A stretch of DNA of 64,000 nucleotides, taken from assembly GCA_903865745.1 (NCBI GenBank), contig CAIPKV010000060.1, forward strand, positions 1-64,000, read 5' to 3'. Under the pieces are notes generated by a model. It saw only the letters and a list, made by a program, of their open reading frames with translations. It searched no databases and had not been told where the DNA came from. Position numbers and translations under genes: made by a program. Shown here piece after piece: positions 37,663 through 46,818 of this stretch (positions are counted from its first letter, which is position 1; each line of letters opens with the position of its first letter). This DNA is from an uncultured Verrucomicrobia subdivision 3 bacterium. Its GTDB lineage: Bacteria; Verrucomicrobiota; Verrucomicrobiia; Limisphaerales; UBA11358.

Positions 37663-38805
37663 ATGGCCCAAACATTTCGCGTCGGCCTGATCGGCTACAA
37701 ATTCATGGGCCGCGCCCATTCCAACGCGTGGCGGCAGGCACCGAAATTCTTCGACCTCAAGGCAAACATCGAATTGCATACAATCTGCGGGCGCGACTCC
37801 GTCGCCGTGCAAGCTGCGCGCGCAAAGCTTGGCTGGCAGTACGCTGCAACTGACTGGCGCGAAGTTGTCGAGTCGCCGCTGATTGACATTGTAGATATCG
37901 GTACGCCGACATTTACGCATGCCGAGATTGCCATTGCCGCGCTGAAGAACGGCAAACACGTCCTCTGTGAAAAACCGCTGGGACGCGACTTGAAGGAATG
38001 CGAGGCCATCTTAGCCGCTGCTAAAAAAGCAAAGGGTGTTCACATGGTCTGCCACAACTACCGGCGAATACCGGCCATCGCGCTAGCGAAGCGGATGCTG
38101 ACTGAAGGCGCCCTCGGGAAGATTTATCATTTTCGCGCGCGCTATGCACAGGACCGGCTGGCGGATGCGGAATTTCCGCTCGACTGGCGACTTGAAAAAG
38201 AGACAAGCGGTAGCGGTGTTCACAGCGATATCAATTCGCACATCATTGACTTGGCTCGCTATCTCGCCGGCGAATTCACGTCGGTCTGCGGCGTCGTGCA
38301 TACGTTTATTCCCAAACGGCCACGCGCCGATTTGCTCGCGAAGGGCAAGCGCCAACTTGGCAAAGTCACCGCGCCTGATTCCGCTGCATTTATCGGCTGG
38401 CTGGAGGGCGGCGTGATGGCGAATCTTGAGGCAACGCGCTATGCACTAGGTCGGCGCAATCATATCGAGATTGAAATCAACGGCAGCAAAGGTTCTATCT
38501 ACTTTGATTTCGAGGACATGAACCGGCTTAAATATTACAACGGCGAAGACCCGAAGGACCGGCAGGGTTTCCGCGACATTTTGGTGACGCAGCGCGACGG
38601 GATCCAGCCCTATGTTGCGAATTGGTGGCCGCCCGGCCACGGAATTGGCTACGAACATACATTCATCCACGCTGTGGCGGACTTTATAAATGCCTGCGCC
38701 GACGGTAAGGCCGTTCATCCGACGTTTGAGGACGGCCTAAAGAATCAGCGCGTGCTTACGGCGGTCGAGGAATCCTCGGCCAAAGGTAAGTGGGTAAAAG
38801 TTTAA
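37663..38805 (+). CDS. Gfo/Idh/MocA family oxidoreductase (cytoplasmic)
   Basis: NAD(P)-dependent sugar or cyclitol dehydrogenase-like protein without an export signal. The nucleotide-binding segment is RVGLIGYKFMGRAHSNAW at the N-terminus, VDIGTPTFTHAEIAIAAL is at about 85, and the family motif KHVLCEKPLGRD is at about 105. The substrate-domain sequence is SGSGVHSDINSHIIDLARYL with the catalytic-type histidine. Length 380. The 3' end overlaps the convergent membrane-protein gene by 4 bp. Confidence 0.92.
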   Translation: MAQTFRVGLIGYKFMGRAHSNAWRQAPKFFDLKANIELHTICGRDSVAVQAARAKLGWQYAATDWREVVESPLIDIVDIGTPTFTHAEIAIAALKNGKHVLCEKPLGRDLKECEAILAAAKKAKGVHMVCHNYRRIPAIALAKRMLTEGALGKIYHFRARYAQDRLADAEFPLDWRLEKETSGSGVHSDINSHIIDLARYLAGEFTSVCGVVHTFIPKRPRADLLAKGKRQLGKVTAPDSAAFIGWLEGGVMANLEATRYALGRRNHIEIEINGSKGSIYFDFEDMNRLKYYNGEDPKDRQGFRDILVTQRDGIQPYVANWWPPGHGIGYEHTFIHAVADFINACADGKAVHPTFEDGLKNQRVLTAVEESSAKGKWVKV

Positions 38806-39485
38806 CCCCGTACGCCAAAAACTGCGTCGAGGATGACTTCCTTGGTCTTCCAGATGAGCGCCATGGTCATGGCTAGCGGCAGCAGGATAAAAAAGATAAG
38901 TAACAGACTGCTCGCGCGGTTGACCCAGATCAAAACCTTGCCGACGGGAGGGGACGGATGCGGCAGTTGCACCAGCGCGATTACGATAATTAAAAAAAAC
39001 AGCAACCCAACTAACAGCCAGCGGTTAAAGGCGGTGAACTGGCGCGTCTCGCTGCGCAAAGTCTCGTCCGGCAGCATCGCGCCCAGACGTTTAATCACGA
39101 GGTTTAAATTGAATAGGAACATTACACTGGCCAGTTCCAAAACCATGAGGGCGTCAGTGAAGAAAGCTTGGTCCGGTCGCTTATTGTGCCAGTAGATAAA
39201 GGGACATAAGCCAAGCAATACAAGCGCGAGCAGTTGTGCGCGGTCAAGCGCCTGCCGCCAGGGGCGTTCTTGCCTTTGAAATTCACCCATCTGCCACAGG
39301 CCATAGATTAGGAGGGCACTTATGGCGACTGCAGGTAGAAAACCCAGCGGTTTGAGCCAGTCGGCGCGCGCGGTCTCAGCGCCTATAATCAACGCGGCGG
39401 GCAAACCCCAGAATAAAGCGGACAACCCGCGGGCCAGTTTGCCGAGGGAGCGGAGCAGTTGCGGATTGGTCGCTGAGGAGGCCAT
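38802..39485 (-). CDS. Polytopic membrane protein of unknown function
   Basis: 227 residues with about six hydrophobic helices: ALFWGLPAALIIGAE, LPAVAISALLIYGLW, LLALVLLGLCPFIYW, LMVLELASVMFLFNLNL, WLLVGLLFFLIIVIALV and SLLLIFFILLPLAMTMALIW. I recognise no family. It sits 6 bp downstream of speA on the same strand, so the two are probably cotranscribed. Confidence 0.7.
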   Translation of the reverse strand: MASSATNPQLLRSLGKLARGLSALFWGLPAALIIGAETARADWLKPLGFLPAVAISALLIYGLWQMGEFQRQERPWRQALDRAQLLALVLLGLCPFIYWHNKRPDQAFFTDALMVLELASVMFLFNLNLVIKRLGAMLPDETLRSETRQFTAFNRWLLVGLLFFLIIVIALVQLPHPSPPVGKVLIWVNRASSLLLIFFILLPLAMTMALIWKTKEVILDAVFGVRG

Positions 39486-39491
39486 TGAGCG

Positions 39492-41432
39492 TCAGAAGCT
39501 CAAGTAGGTATAGGCCTTCAGCCCACGCTCGTAATCATCCAGCAGGCGCATGGCTTCACTTGGCTTCATGCGGTCTGATTTGATGGCTTCGTCCATTTGC
39601 GCCTTCATCTGCCGCTTAAGTTCGTTCTCATCGTATTGCACTGAAGTGAGCGAATGGATTACGGTGGCACCTTCAATGATTTCCTCGATGTAATAGCCGG
39701 TCGGCTCGTCGGGTTCGAGGAAGACATGAACTTCATTCACGCGGCCGAAGAGATTGTGCAGGTCGCCCATGATGTCCTGATAAGCGCCCATCAGAAAAAA
39801 GCCAAGGTGGTAAGGCTCGAGCTTGCCGTCGCCGTTCGCGACGAGTGCATGCATCGGTAAAGTGTCGCGTACATCGCGCAGGTCGATGAACTTGTTCACT
39901 GCGCCGTCAGAATCGCAGGTGATGTCTACGAGTGTGCCCTCGCGCGTTGGACGCTCGTTCAGTCGTGAGACAGGCATGATTGGAAATAACTGACCGAGAG
40001 CCCAGTGGTCGAGTAGCGATTGAAACACGGAGAAATTACAGAGGTATTGGTCGGCGAGCGAATCTTCGAGCTTGCGAATTTCCTCCGGGATGTAGGCCTG
40101 GCCCTTGAAACTTTCGACGACGTCGCGGCTGATTTCCCAATAAAGATTTTCAATGCGAGCTTTGTCCGGCAGTTCCATGACGCCGAGCGTGAACATATTG
40201 TGCGCATCTTCCTTACGCTCTTGCGCGTCGTGGAAAGCCTCAAGCTTGTTGAGCTTTGCGAGATTCTTTTTGATGTCGAGAAGTTCCTTTACGAGCGGAT
40301 GTTCGCTCTCACCATACTTGAAAGCGTCGCCCGGACGGATTTTTTCAATTGCGCCAAACACTTCCACAATGAGCACGCTGTGATGTGCTACGATTGCCCG
40401 GCCGCTTTCGCTGACAATGTCTGGATGTGGCACTTTTTCCGCGTTACAAACGTCGGCGATATAATAAACGATATCGTTGGTGTATTCCTGCAAAGAATAA
40501 TTTGTCGAGGAATCAAACGCGCTACGAGAACCGTCGTAGTCCACGCCGAGGCCGCCACCAACATCCATGAACTCGATTGCGAAACCCATCTTTACAAGCT
40601 TGGCGTAAAAGCGGGATGCTTCCTGCACGGCTTTTTTTACGGTGAGAATGTCCGGCACCTGCGAGCCAATATGGAAGTGCAGTAGTTTTAGACAATGACC
40701 GAGATTTTCAGACTGCAACATTTCCGTCGCGGTAAGCAGTTCAACGGTACTCAAGCCGAACTTGGCATTTTCGCCGCCACTCTCCGCCCACTTGCCTGCG
40801 CCCTTGCTGAGCAAGCGCGCGCGAATACCAATGAGTGGATCGACGCTGAGGGTTTTTGAAATCATGATAATCTGACGCAGCTCTTCGAGTTTTTCCACGA
40901 CCATGATAACGCGCTTGCCAAGCTTGATGCCAAGCAGCGCCATGCGAATGAACTCTGCGTCCTTGTATCCGTTACAGATGATTAAACCACCTTGCTGGTT
41001 TTGCAGTGCAAGGCCCGCGAAGAGTTCGGGCTTGCTGCCAACCTCAAGGCCGAAGTTGAATGGCTTTCCGGCGTCCAGGATTTCCTCCACTACTTCGCGA
41101 AGCTGGTTTACCTTGATGGGAAACACGCCGCGATATTTGCCCTGAAAATTAAATTCTGCGATCGAACTTTGAAACGCCTTATTAATTGCCTCTACGCGGT
41201 GCCGCAAAATATCTTGAAAGCGAATTAGCAGTGGAAATTTCAACCCGCGTCCTTTTGCTTCCTCAATGATGTCGGTGATGTCTACGCTCGCGCCTGTTTC
41301 CTGCAATGGGCTTACGGCAACGTGGCCGGCGTCGTTGATGTCAAAATATTTAGCACCCCAGCGCTGTATGTTATAAAGCGCGCGAGCGGCATCAGTGTTC
41401 CACGGAGAGGTGGCGTCGTTTGGGTTGCTCAT
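39492..41432 (-). CDS. speA: Biosynthetic arginine decarboxylase SpeA
   Basis: PLP-dependent fold III enzyme making agmatine from arginine for polyamine synthesis. The PLP-lysine motif is GVFPIKVNQLREVVEEIL (about 95). The glycine-rich site is FMDVGGGLGVDYDGS, followed by SESGRAIVAHHSVLIVEV. A SpeA-type insertion and C-terminal barrel follow (VDITCDSDGAVNKFI, FFLMGAYQDIMGDLHNLFG). Full length, 646 residues. No agmatine-processing gene was seen nearby. Confidence 0.95.
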   Translation of the reverse strand: MSNPNDATSPWNTDAARALYNIQRWGAKYFDINDAGHVAVSPLQETGASVDITDIIEEAKGRGLKFPLLIRFQDILRHRVEAINKAFQSSIAEFNFQGKYRGVFPIKVNQLREVVEEILDAGKPFNFGLEVGSKPELFAGLALQNQQGGLIICNGYKDAEFIRMALLGIKLGKRVIMVVEKLEELRQIIMISKTLSVDPLIGIRARLLSKGAGKWAESGGENAKFGLSTVELLTATEMLQSENLGHCLKLLHFHIGSQVPDILTVKKAVQEASRFYAKLVKMGFAIEFMDVGGGLGVDYDGSRSAFDSSTNYSLQEYTNDIVYYIADVCNAEKVPHPDIVSESGRAIVAHHSVLIVEVFGAIEKIRPGDAFKYGESEHPLVKELLDIKKNLAKLNKLEAFHDAQERKEDAHNMFTLGVMELPDKARIENLYWEISRDVVESFKGQAYIPEEIRKLEDSLADQYLCNFSVFQSLLDHWALGQLFPIMPVSRLNERPTREGTLVDITCDSDGAVNKFIDLRDVRDTLPMHALVANGDGKLEPYHLGFFLMGAYQDIMGDLHNLFGRVNEVHVFLEPDEPTGYYIEEIIEGATVIHSLTSVQYDENELKRQMKAQMDEAIKSDRMKPSEAMRLLDDYERGLKAYTYLSF

Positions 41433-41581
41433 CGAATGTTTTCTTGAACGAGCGAACTATAAAAATTCCGGCGCAGAAAGCAATCAGCACGTTGAAAAAA
41501 TTCGATGACGGCGGATGGGCGCGAACAGGACACTTGCCTTGCCATGGTATAATTTTATAGTAATATTTCAACTCGCACGTT

Positions 41582-41666
41582 GCCCACGTGGCGGAATTGG
41601 CAGACGCGCTAGATTCAGGTTCTAGTGAGTAAAATCATACAGGTTCAAGTCCTGTCGTGGGCACCA
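41582..41666 (+). tRNA. tRNA-Leu (CAG), CCA encoded
   Basis: 85-nt class II tRNA. The acceptor pair is gcccacg/cgtgggc with discriminator A and encoded CCA. The D-arm is tggcggaattggcagacg. The anticodon stem-loop ctagattCAGgttctag gives anticodon CAG, with variable arm tgagtaaaatcata and T loop ggttcaagtcc. It stands alone. The rest of the spacer (41433-41818) shows no other feature. Confidence 0.96.
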
Positions 41667-41818
41667 ATTTAGGAATCTTCCAAAATGTTTGTTTTCCTTG
41701 GCAAACGCCCTTTTTGCTGCGTTTTTTATCACATAGGCAACTGACTATTACTGCCATCTTCGGTCAACTTTTACCGGTTTTAGGGCGCCAAAAGGCATTG
41801 ACAATTCTTTATCTGGAG

Positions 41819-42526
41819 TTAGAAAAAATAACCTAGTTCACGAAGTGAAGCATAATCCTTTGCCCGGCCAGTCGTTATACGCCCAATAATGATGTGGTCC
41901 ACTACCTCAATTTTTAAAAGCTGTCCCGCTCGGATTAAATCGCGAGTCACCTTGATATCCGCTTCACTTGGAGTCGGGTCGCCGCTGGGATGGTTATGGA
42001 CGAGTACGATGCACGCCGCATTTGCTACAATTGCCGCGCGAAAAACTTCTCGCGGATGTACCAGAAGCGTGTCGATAAGGCCTTGAGATATTTCTTCTGC
42101 GCGTATCAGTTTTTTTCGCGCATTTAGCAATAGCACTTGAAATATCTCCACGTTCTTTAGCCGATTTGACTCGCGCATGAAATCAACCACTGTCGCGGGA
42201 TTGTCCAGTGCAGGCGATTCTTCGCTTCGTTCCTGCTCCATGCGTTTGGCGAGCGCAAACGCCGCTACGAGCGTCGCTGCTTTGTCCGGACCAACGCCAG
42301 AAACCTGTTTTAGCTCGTCTACCGTTGCCAGTGCCAGTGCGTTGAGCGAACCAAATTTATGTAAGATGTTTTGAGCGACCTGCACCACATTCACACCATG
42401 AAGGCCTGTTCTCAGTAATATCGCAATCAGTTCCGCGTGTGTGAGTGCGTTGGATCCGCGCGCCACAAGCCGTTCGCGCGGGCGCTCGCTCGCTGGCTGG
42501 TCCTTGAGCCGGAGCGATTCATTCAT
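41819..42526 (-). CDS. radC: RadC/JAB1-type MPN domain protein
   Basis: Family UPF0758. The N-terminal helix-hairpin-helix-like region (LATVDELKQVSGVGPDKAATL, about 65-85) is followed by a JAMM metalloprotease-like fold. The metal motif is VLVHNHPSGDPTPSEADI (HxHx7-10D, about 175-190), with an upstream Glu in EISQGLIDTLLVHPREVF. Once linked to DNA repair, its true activity is unsettled. It lies 10 bp after the membrane-anchored GrpE-like gene on the same strand, so the two are likely cotranscribed. Confidence 0.93.
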   Translation of the reverse strand: MNESLRLKDQPASERPRERLVARGSNALTHAELIAILLRTGLHGVNVVQVAQNILHKFGSLNALALATVDELKQVSGVGPDKAATLVAAFALAKRMEQERSEESPALDNPATVVDFMRESNRLKNVEIFQVLLLNARKKLIRAEEISQGLIDTLLVHPREVFRAAIVANAACIVLVHNHPSGDPTPSEADIKVTRDLIRAGQLLKIEVVDHIIIGRITTGRAKDYASLRELGYFF

Positions 42527-42536
42527 AGCAAATTAT

Positions 42537-43397
42537 TTAAGCTGACTGAGACCCCTTTGTGGCTGGTAAATTGGGCGCAAGTGCTGGCCGGCCTCCCGCT
42601 GGGATGGGTTGGCTCGCCGCTCGCAAACTGACCAGTGCGGGCCTTAATAATCGGCCTTGAAACGTGATTCCCGGAGCAAGTGTCTCGGCGACGTTGGCGT
42701 CTGCGGGCGGATTTTCCACGCCATGCGCGCGGTGTTTCTGCGCATCAAATTTTTCGTGGGCCTCCGCGCTAAACATCATCAGCCCGATCCGCCGTACAAC
42801 ATCGCGGCAGGTGTTCTGGAAGACGCCTATCTGGGTGGCTAATTCCGGCTGGCCTGAACGCACGGCGGCGGTATTCAGCGCGTGGATATGATCCATGATG
42901 CGTACCAGAATCTGTAGCCACTCATCCTCACTGCGCCGCAATTTTTCAACCTCGAGCCGGAGGGCGGCTCGTTCGGTGGCGTTCATTTTCTGTTGGAACT
43001 CGGTGAACTGCCGGACTTCAGCCGCCATGCGGTCAGCAATTTCGCGGGCAGCGGCGGCAGTTTTTTCACCGCCGTCCTTCGTGGAATCCTGTACGCGTGC
43101 CCATTGCTCTGTGGCGGCGGCTACCTGCGCAGAATACATTTTCAAATCATGCAATTGCTCAACCACCGTGGTAACGGCATTGACGTCAATCAGCTTGCAC
43201 GTCGCGCGGTATTCCAAAATGAAAGGTAGGCAGCCGAGCAGTGCCCCAATGCCGGCACAGCCTACAGCGATGTAAATTTCAAAATGCGTAATGGGGTGGG
43301 AAGCCTTGGCTACTACGATGGTGCCGGTAATGACCATAATGGCGTTGGCGGTGAGAAATGGCCACTTGGGGACCTTCCATTCGGAAACTTCGTTCAT
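42537..43397 (-). CDS. Membrane-anchored coiled-coil protein with GrpE-like C-terminal domain
   Basis: Two hydrophobic helices open the protein (FLTANAIMVITGTIVVAKA, IAVGCAGIGALLGCLPFIL; about 12-65). A long helical coiled coil follows (about 70-170). The last 120 residues resemble the GrpE head: WLQILVRIMDHIHAL, then FDAQKHRAHGVE and APGITFQGRLLRPALVSL. The last pair matches the GrpE pattern FDPn-HeAv and kGY-lngR-lRpAlV. GrpE proper is soluble, so a tethered form suggests localised Hsp70 nucleotide exchange or a related scaffold. It shares an operon with radC. The assignment is from motif resemblance only. Confidence 0.65.
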   Translation of the reverse strand: MNEVSEWKVPKWPFLTANAIMVITGTIVVAKASHPITHFEIYIAVGCAGIGALLGCLPFILEYRATCKLIDVNAVTTVVEQLHDLKMYSAQVAAATEQWARVQDSTKDGGEKTAAAAREIADRMAAEVRQFTEFQQKMNATERAALRLEVEKLRRSEDEWLQILVRIMDHIHALNTAAVRSGQPELATQIGVFQNTCRDVVRRIGLMMFSAEAHEKFDAQKHRAHGVENPPADANVAETLAPGITFQGRLLRPALVSLRAASQPIPAGGRPALAPNLPATKGSQSA

Positions 43398-43461
43398 ACA
43401 TGCATTGTCCGAAAAATGTCAGTGAAGTGCAAGCTACCGGCATATTTCGACTCGACTGCCG

Positions 43462-44376
43462 GTGGGAAATGAAAATCATTTGCACGTGCGCATCTGTGTC
43501 ATTTTCAATCCTGCCGCGCGGGGCAACAAGGCGCGGCGTTTCCGCAAATTCTTGAATGAGTTATCGCAGCAGTGTGCCCTTAAGGCTACGACTGCGCCTG
43601 GCGATGCCCGAAGGTTTGCGCATGCGGCGGTTGCTACAGGCTACGACGTCATTGCGGCGGCGGGTGGCGATGGCACGGTTAACGAAGTTCTAAACGGTAT
43701 TGGCGATGAGCCGGATGGATATGTTAAAACACGGCTTGGCGTACTGCCGCTCGGAACGGTCAACGTCTTCGCGCGCGAACTAAAAATTCCGCTAAAGCTG
43801 GAGCACGCTTGGAAAGTCTTGAAAAGAGCCCGCGAGACAAAAATTGATCTTGGTCGCGCAGAATTTATCGAAGATGGCAATCCTCAGTCGCGCTATTTCA
43901 TGCAGCTTGGCGGCGCGGGGCTGGACGCACGCGCAATCGAACTTGTGAGTTGGAAATTAAAAAAAAGCGCCGGGCCGCTGGCCTACCTCGTCGCCGGATT
44001 TCAGGCGCTCGCGGAAAAACAGCCGCAGATCACGATCAGCGCGGATGGTAAAAAACTCGCAGGCGAGTTAACACTCTTCGGCAATGGAAAGTTCTACGGC
44101 GGTTCGTTTCACATTTTTCCGGAGGCGCATTTGAGCAATGGCCAATTAGACGTTTGTGTTTTTCCGCGTGTGAACCTGCCCACGATATTGAGTCTCGCGC
44201 CCGGATTTATTACGCGCAGAAAACTGTCCGAGCAGCGGGTCCGCCGCCTGCGTGCGGAGAAGTTTGAGGTGACTAGCGACTTGCCTGCAGCGTTCGAGCT
44301 GGACGGCGAATGGATTGGCAACCTCCCCGCGACGTTTTCTGTCGAGCACCAAAAGCTACGCGTGGTCGTGCCCTAG
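43462..44376 (+). CDS. Diacylglycerol/sphingosine kinase-like lipid kinase (YegS type)
   Basis: DAGK-catalytic fold. The NTP-binding stretch is VIFNPAARGNKARRF at the N-terminus, AAAGGDGTVNEVLNGI is at about 70-85, and LGVLPLGTVNVFARELKIP is at about 95-115. The C-terminal beta-sandwich has FGNGKFYGGSFHIFPEAHL and AFELDGEWIGNLPATFSV. It phosphorylates a membrane lipid such as diacylglycerol or a related alcohol. The start is GTG and slightly uncertain, as an in-frame TTG lies five codons further in. Length about 304. Confidence 0.9.
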   Translation: MGNENHLHVRICVIFNPAARGNKARRFRKFLNELSQQCALKATTAPGDARRFAHAAVATGYDVIAAAGGDGTVNEVLNGIGDEPDGYVKTRLGVLPLGTVNVFARELKIPLKLEHAWKVLKRARETKIDLGRAEFIEDGNPQSRYFMQLGGAGLDARAIELVSWKLKKSAGPLAYLVAGFQALAEKQPQITISADGKKLAGELTLFGNGKFYGGSFHIFPEAHLSNGQLDVCVFPRVNLPTILSLAPGFITRRKLSEQRVRRLRAEKFEVTSDLPAAFELDGEWIGNLPATFSVEHQKLRVVVP

Positions 44377-44427
44377 CCACAGGCTTGCCGTGGGTGGCGC
44401 GGAGTATTAGCCTGCGCCCTGATTCGC

Positions 44428-46101
44428 ATGAGTGAAATCCTTGTCATCGGCCATCGGAACCCCGACACCGACGCCATCTGCTCCGCCATCGGCTACGCAG
44501 AATTCAAGCGGCGCACCGGCATGACGGAGGCCGTCGCGGCACGCTGCGGCGATACCAACGACCGGATTGATTTTGTACTGAACTCATTTGGCGTGGCCGC
44601 GCCGAAATTTGTTGCTGACGTTTCCCCCATTATTTCCGATGTGATGCAGCGGAAAATATTAAGCGTGCGTCCGGACTCGACGGCGGCGGAAGCGCTGCGG
44701 TTGATGGATGAAAAGAATCTCCGCATCTTGCCCGTGATGGATGCCGGGCATAAATGTCGCGGTCTGCTTTCACTTTTCAAGTTAAGCAAATTTCTTTTTC
44801 CCGCCGTCAGCCGCCATCCCGGCCAGCAAAATTCCCGTGAAGTGCTCTCGTCATTGTCGAGCTTGGCGCAGACGCTGGATGGACAGCTTGTCACTGGCAT
44901 TGATGCTGAACGTGAAGAAGAATTGATTTTGATGATTGGCGCAATGGGTCTGGAATCCTTCGCCGCGCGGCTCGACAAGTTTCCGCCAGAAAAATCCTGC
45001 GTGATCGTCGGGGACCGTTTGGACATCCAGAATGTTGCCATCCGCGAAGGCGTCCGCGTGCTCATCGTCACCGGCGGCATCGAAGTCGCGGCTAACACCG
45101 TTGAGGCCGCGCGCCGGAAAAACGTCAGTGTCATCACCTCGCCGCATGACACCGCGACCACCGCCTCACTTTGCCGTGCCGCCGTCGCCGTGCGCCATGT
45201 GCTGAACGAGGAATTTCTTTGCTTTCGCGAAAATGCGCCGCTCGCCGCCGTGCGCGAAGAGGCGACGGCTTCTGGCTATCTCGTCTTTCCCGTGCTCGAT
45301 GGCGAAGGCCATACCGTCGGCATTTTGTCCAAAACCGATTTCCTAAAAACCGTGAATCGCAAATTGATTCTCGTGGATCACAATGAACTTTCCCAGGCGG
45401 TACAGGGTGCGGACGAGGTGGAAATCATCGAAATCATTGATCATCACCGCCTCGGCTCGATGGCCACTCAGCAGCCGATTTTGTTTCGCAATGAGCCGGT
45501 CGGTTCCACCTGTACGATTGTGGCCGACTGTTTTTTCCGGCAGGGCGTGGAATTACCAAAGCCCATCGCGGGCCTTTTACTGGCCGGTGTAGTTTCCGAC
45601 ACATTGAACCTGACTTCGCCCACGACGACGACGCGCGATGCCGAGATTTTGAAGAAGCTCGAAGGCATCGCGCAGGTCAATGCCCGCGAGTTCACCGAGA
45701 AACTGTTTGCCAGCGGTTCGTTGCTCACGCTCAAGCCCGCGCCGCAGGCCGTCGCCACCGACTGTAAGGAATACGCCGAACACGGCATCAAGTTCAGCGT
45801 GGCACAGATTGAGGAGATTGGCTTCGAACAATTTTGGAAGCGCAAGGACGAGCTGCTCGCCGCCTTGGAAAACTATCGCGCCGGGAAGGCGTATCTATTT
45901 TCAACGCTACTGGTCACCGATGTAGCCACGCAAAGCTCATTGCTGCTTGTGGTGGGTGACGAGAAATTCATCAGGCGCATCGACCATCCGCGCCTAGAGC
46001 CGGGCATCTACGAACTGCGCGACGTTGTCTCCCGCAAGAAACAATTACTGCCCTATCTCACGCATTGCCTGCGGGAGAAGGAAAAGGGTGTGAAGGGCTG
46101 A
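44428..46101 (+). CDS. ppaC: Manganese-dependent inorganic pyrophosphatase with CBS-DRTGG insert
   Basis: Family II DHH pyrophosphatase. The N-terminal metal motif is IGHRNPDTDAICSAIGYAE, and further motifs are IIDHHRLGSM and VSDTLNLTSPTTT. A regulatory insert between about 70 and 300 holds two CBS segments (ILSVRPDSTAAEALRLMDEK, ASGYLVFPVLDGEGHTVG) flanking a DRTGG domain (VIVGDRLDIQNVAIREGVRVLIVTGG). Such inserts bind adenine nucleotides that switch activity. The C-terminal DHHA2 domain closes the enzyme. 557 residues, full length. Confidence 0.93.
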   Translation: MSEILVIGHRNPDTDAICSAIGYAEFKRRTGMTEAVAARCGDTNDRIDFVLNSFGVAAPKFVADVSPIISDVMQRKILSVRPDSTAAEALRLMDEKNLRILPVMDAGHKCRGLLSLFKLSKFLFPAVSRHPGQQNSREVLSSLSSLAQTLDGQLVTGIDAEREEELILMIGAMGLESFAARLDKFPPEKSCVIVGDRLDIQNVAIREGVRVLIVTGGIEVAANTVEAARRKNVSVITSPHDTATTASLCRAAVAVRHVLNEEFLCFRENAPLAAVREEATASGYLVFPVLDGEGHTVGILSKTDFLKTVNRKLILVDHNELSQAVQGADEVEIIEIIDHHRLGSMATQQPILFRNEPVGSTCTIVADCFFRQGVELPKPIAGLLLAGVVSDTLNLTSPTTTTRDAEILKKLEGIAQVNAREFTEKLFASGSLLTLKPAPQAVATDCKEYAEHGIKFSVAQIEEIGFEQFWKRKDELLAALENYRAGKAYLFSTLLVTDVATQSSLLLVVGDEKFIRRIDHPRLEPGIYELRDVVSRKKQLLPYLTHCLREKEKGVKG

Positions 46102-46107
46102 CCGGCC

Positions 46108-46731
46108 TTACGCCGTCCACGCCAGCACCATCTCCGTAATGGCGATACCCGCCAGAATCATTGCGGCGAACCACAGTGGCTTTTTCTTTGTGACCAAACA
46201 AATGGACGCCAACGCCACAGCCACCGAGAAAAAAGAAATCGCCAGACCCATCTTGCCACCTTTCGCGCTGGCAATGGTCGCGCTGCTACGGGCGGCATCG
46301 CGCTTCGCCTCCAAGTCGTGCGCCTTGGTCTCGATATCCTTTTGCTCGCTTTGGTATTTTGCAATCGCCCCTTCGTAATTCTTGATGAGCTTGAGCGTCT
46401 CCGGGTCGGCGGCGTTAGGGGCATGCGCCAGCTCGTCGCGGGCGATCTCGTAGGATTTCAATTTGACGGATTTGGCCTCATAATACGCCCACTGGTCGGA
46501 GGCGAGCGTCTGGTTGAAGGTCGCGTCATTGAGTTGCGTGAGGACGCGGCTGCCGTATTTGCCGCCCCACTGCGCCGCGATGGCCGCGACGACCGCGATG
46601 ATGACGACCGAGAGCGAAACATACTTCGTCCACGCCTCGCGCTTTTCTTTTTCCTTCGTGGCCGCGCGGTCGGCTTTGAGGTCAGCGATAAATTCTTTCA
46701 GCTCCGCGATTTCTGTCTGTAATTCATTCAT
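46108..46731 (-). CDS. DUF4337-like membrane protein (second copy)
   Basis: The start is moved to the ATG giving MNELQTEIAELKEFI; the ORF opens three codons upstream with TTG. A coiled-coil N-terminus, one transmembrane helix (YVSLSVVIIAVVAAIAAQWGG), the family phrase SDQWAYYEAKSVKLKSYEIA, an alanine-rich helix and two C-terminal transmembrane helices give the same layout as the protein at 27081-27968, about 70 residues shorter. Function unknown. It is convergent with the pyrophosphatase gene (6 bp apart). Confidence 0.75.
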   Translation of the reverse strand: MNELQTEIAELKEFIADLKADRAATKEKEKREAWTKYVSLSVVIIAVVAAIAAQWGGKYGSRVLTQLNDATFNQTLASDQWAYYEAKSVKLKSYEIARDELAHAPNAADPETLKLIKNYEGAIAKYQSEQKDIETKAHDLEAKRDAARSSATIASAKGGKMGLAISFFSVAVALASICLVTKKKPLWFAAMILAGIAITEMVLAWTA

Positions 46732-46818
46732 GATCGGCAAAATTATTTTACCCGGCTAAAAACCGGGCGACGATTTTGCGAATCCGCGGAAAAAAATCAA
46801 CTGCGAGTTTACAGAAAA

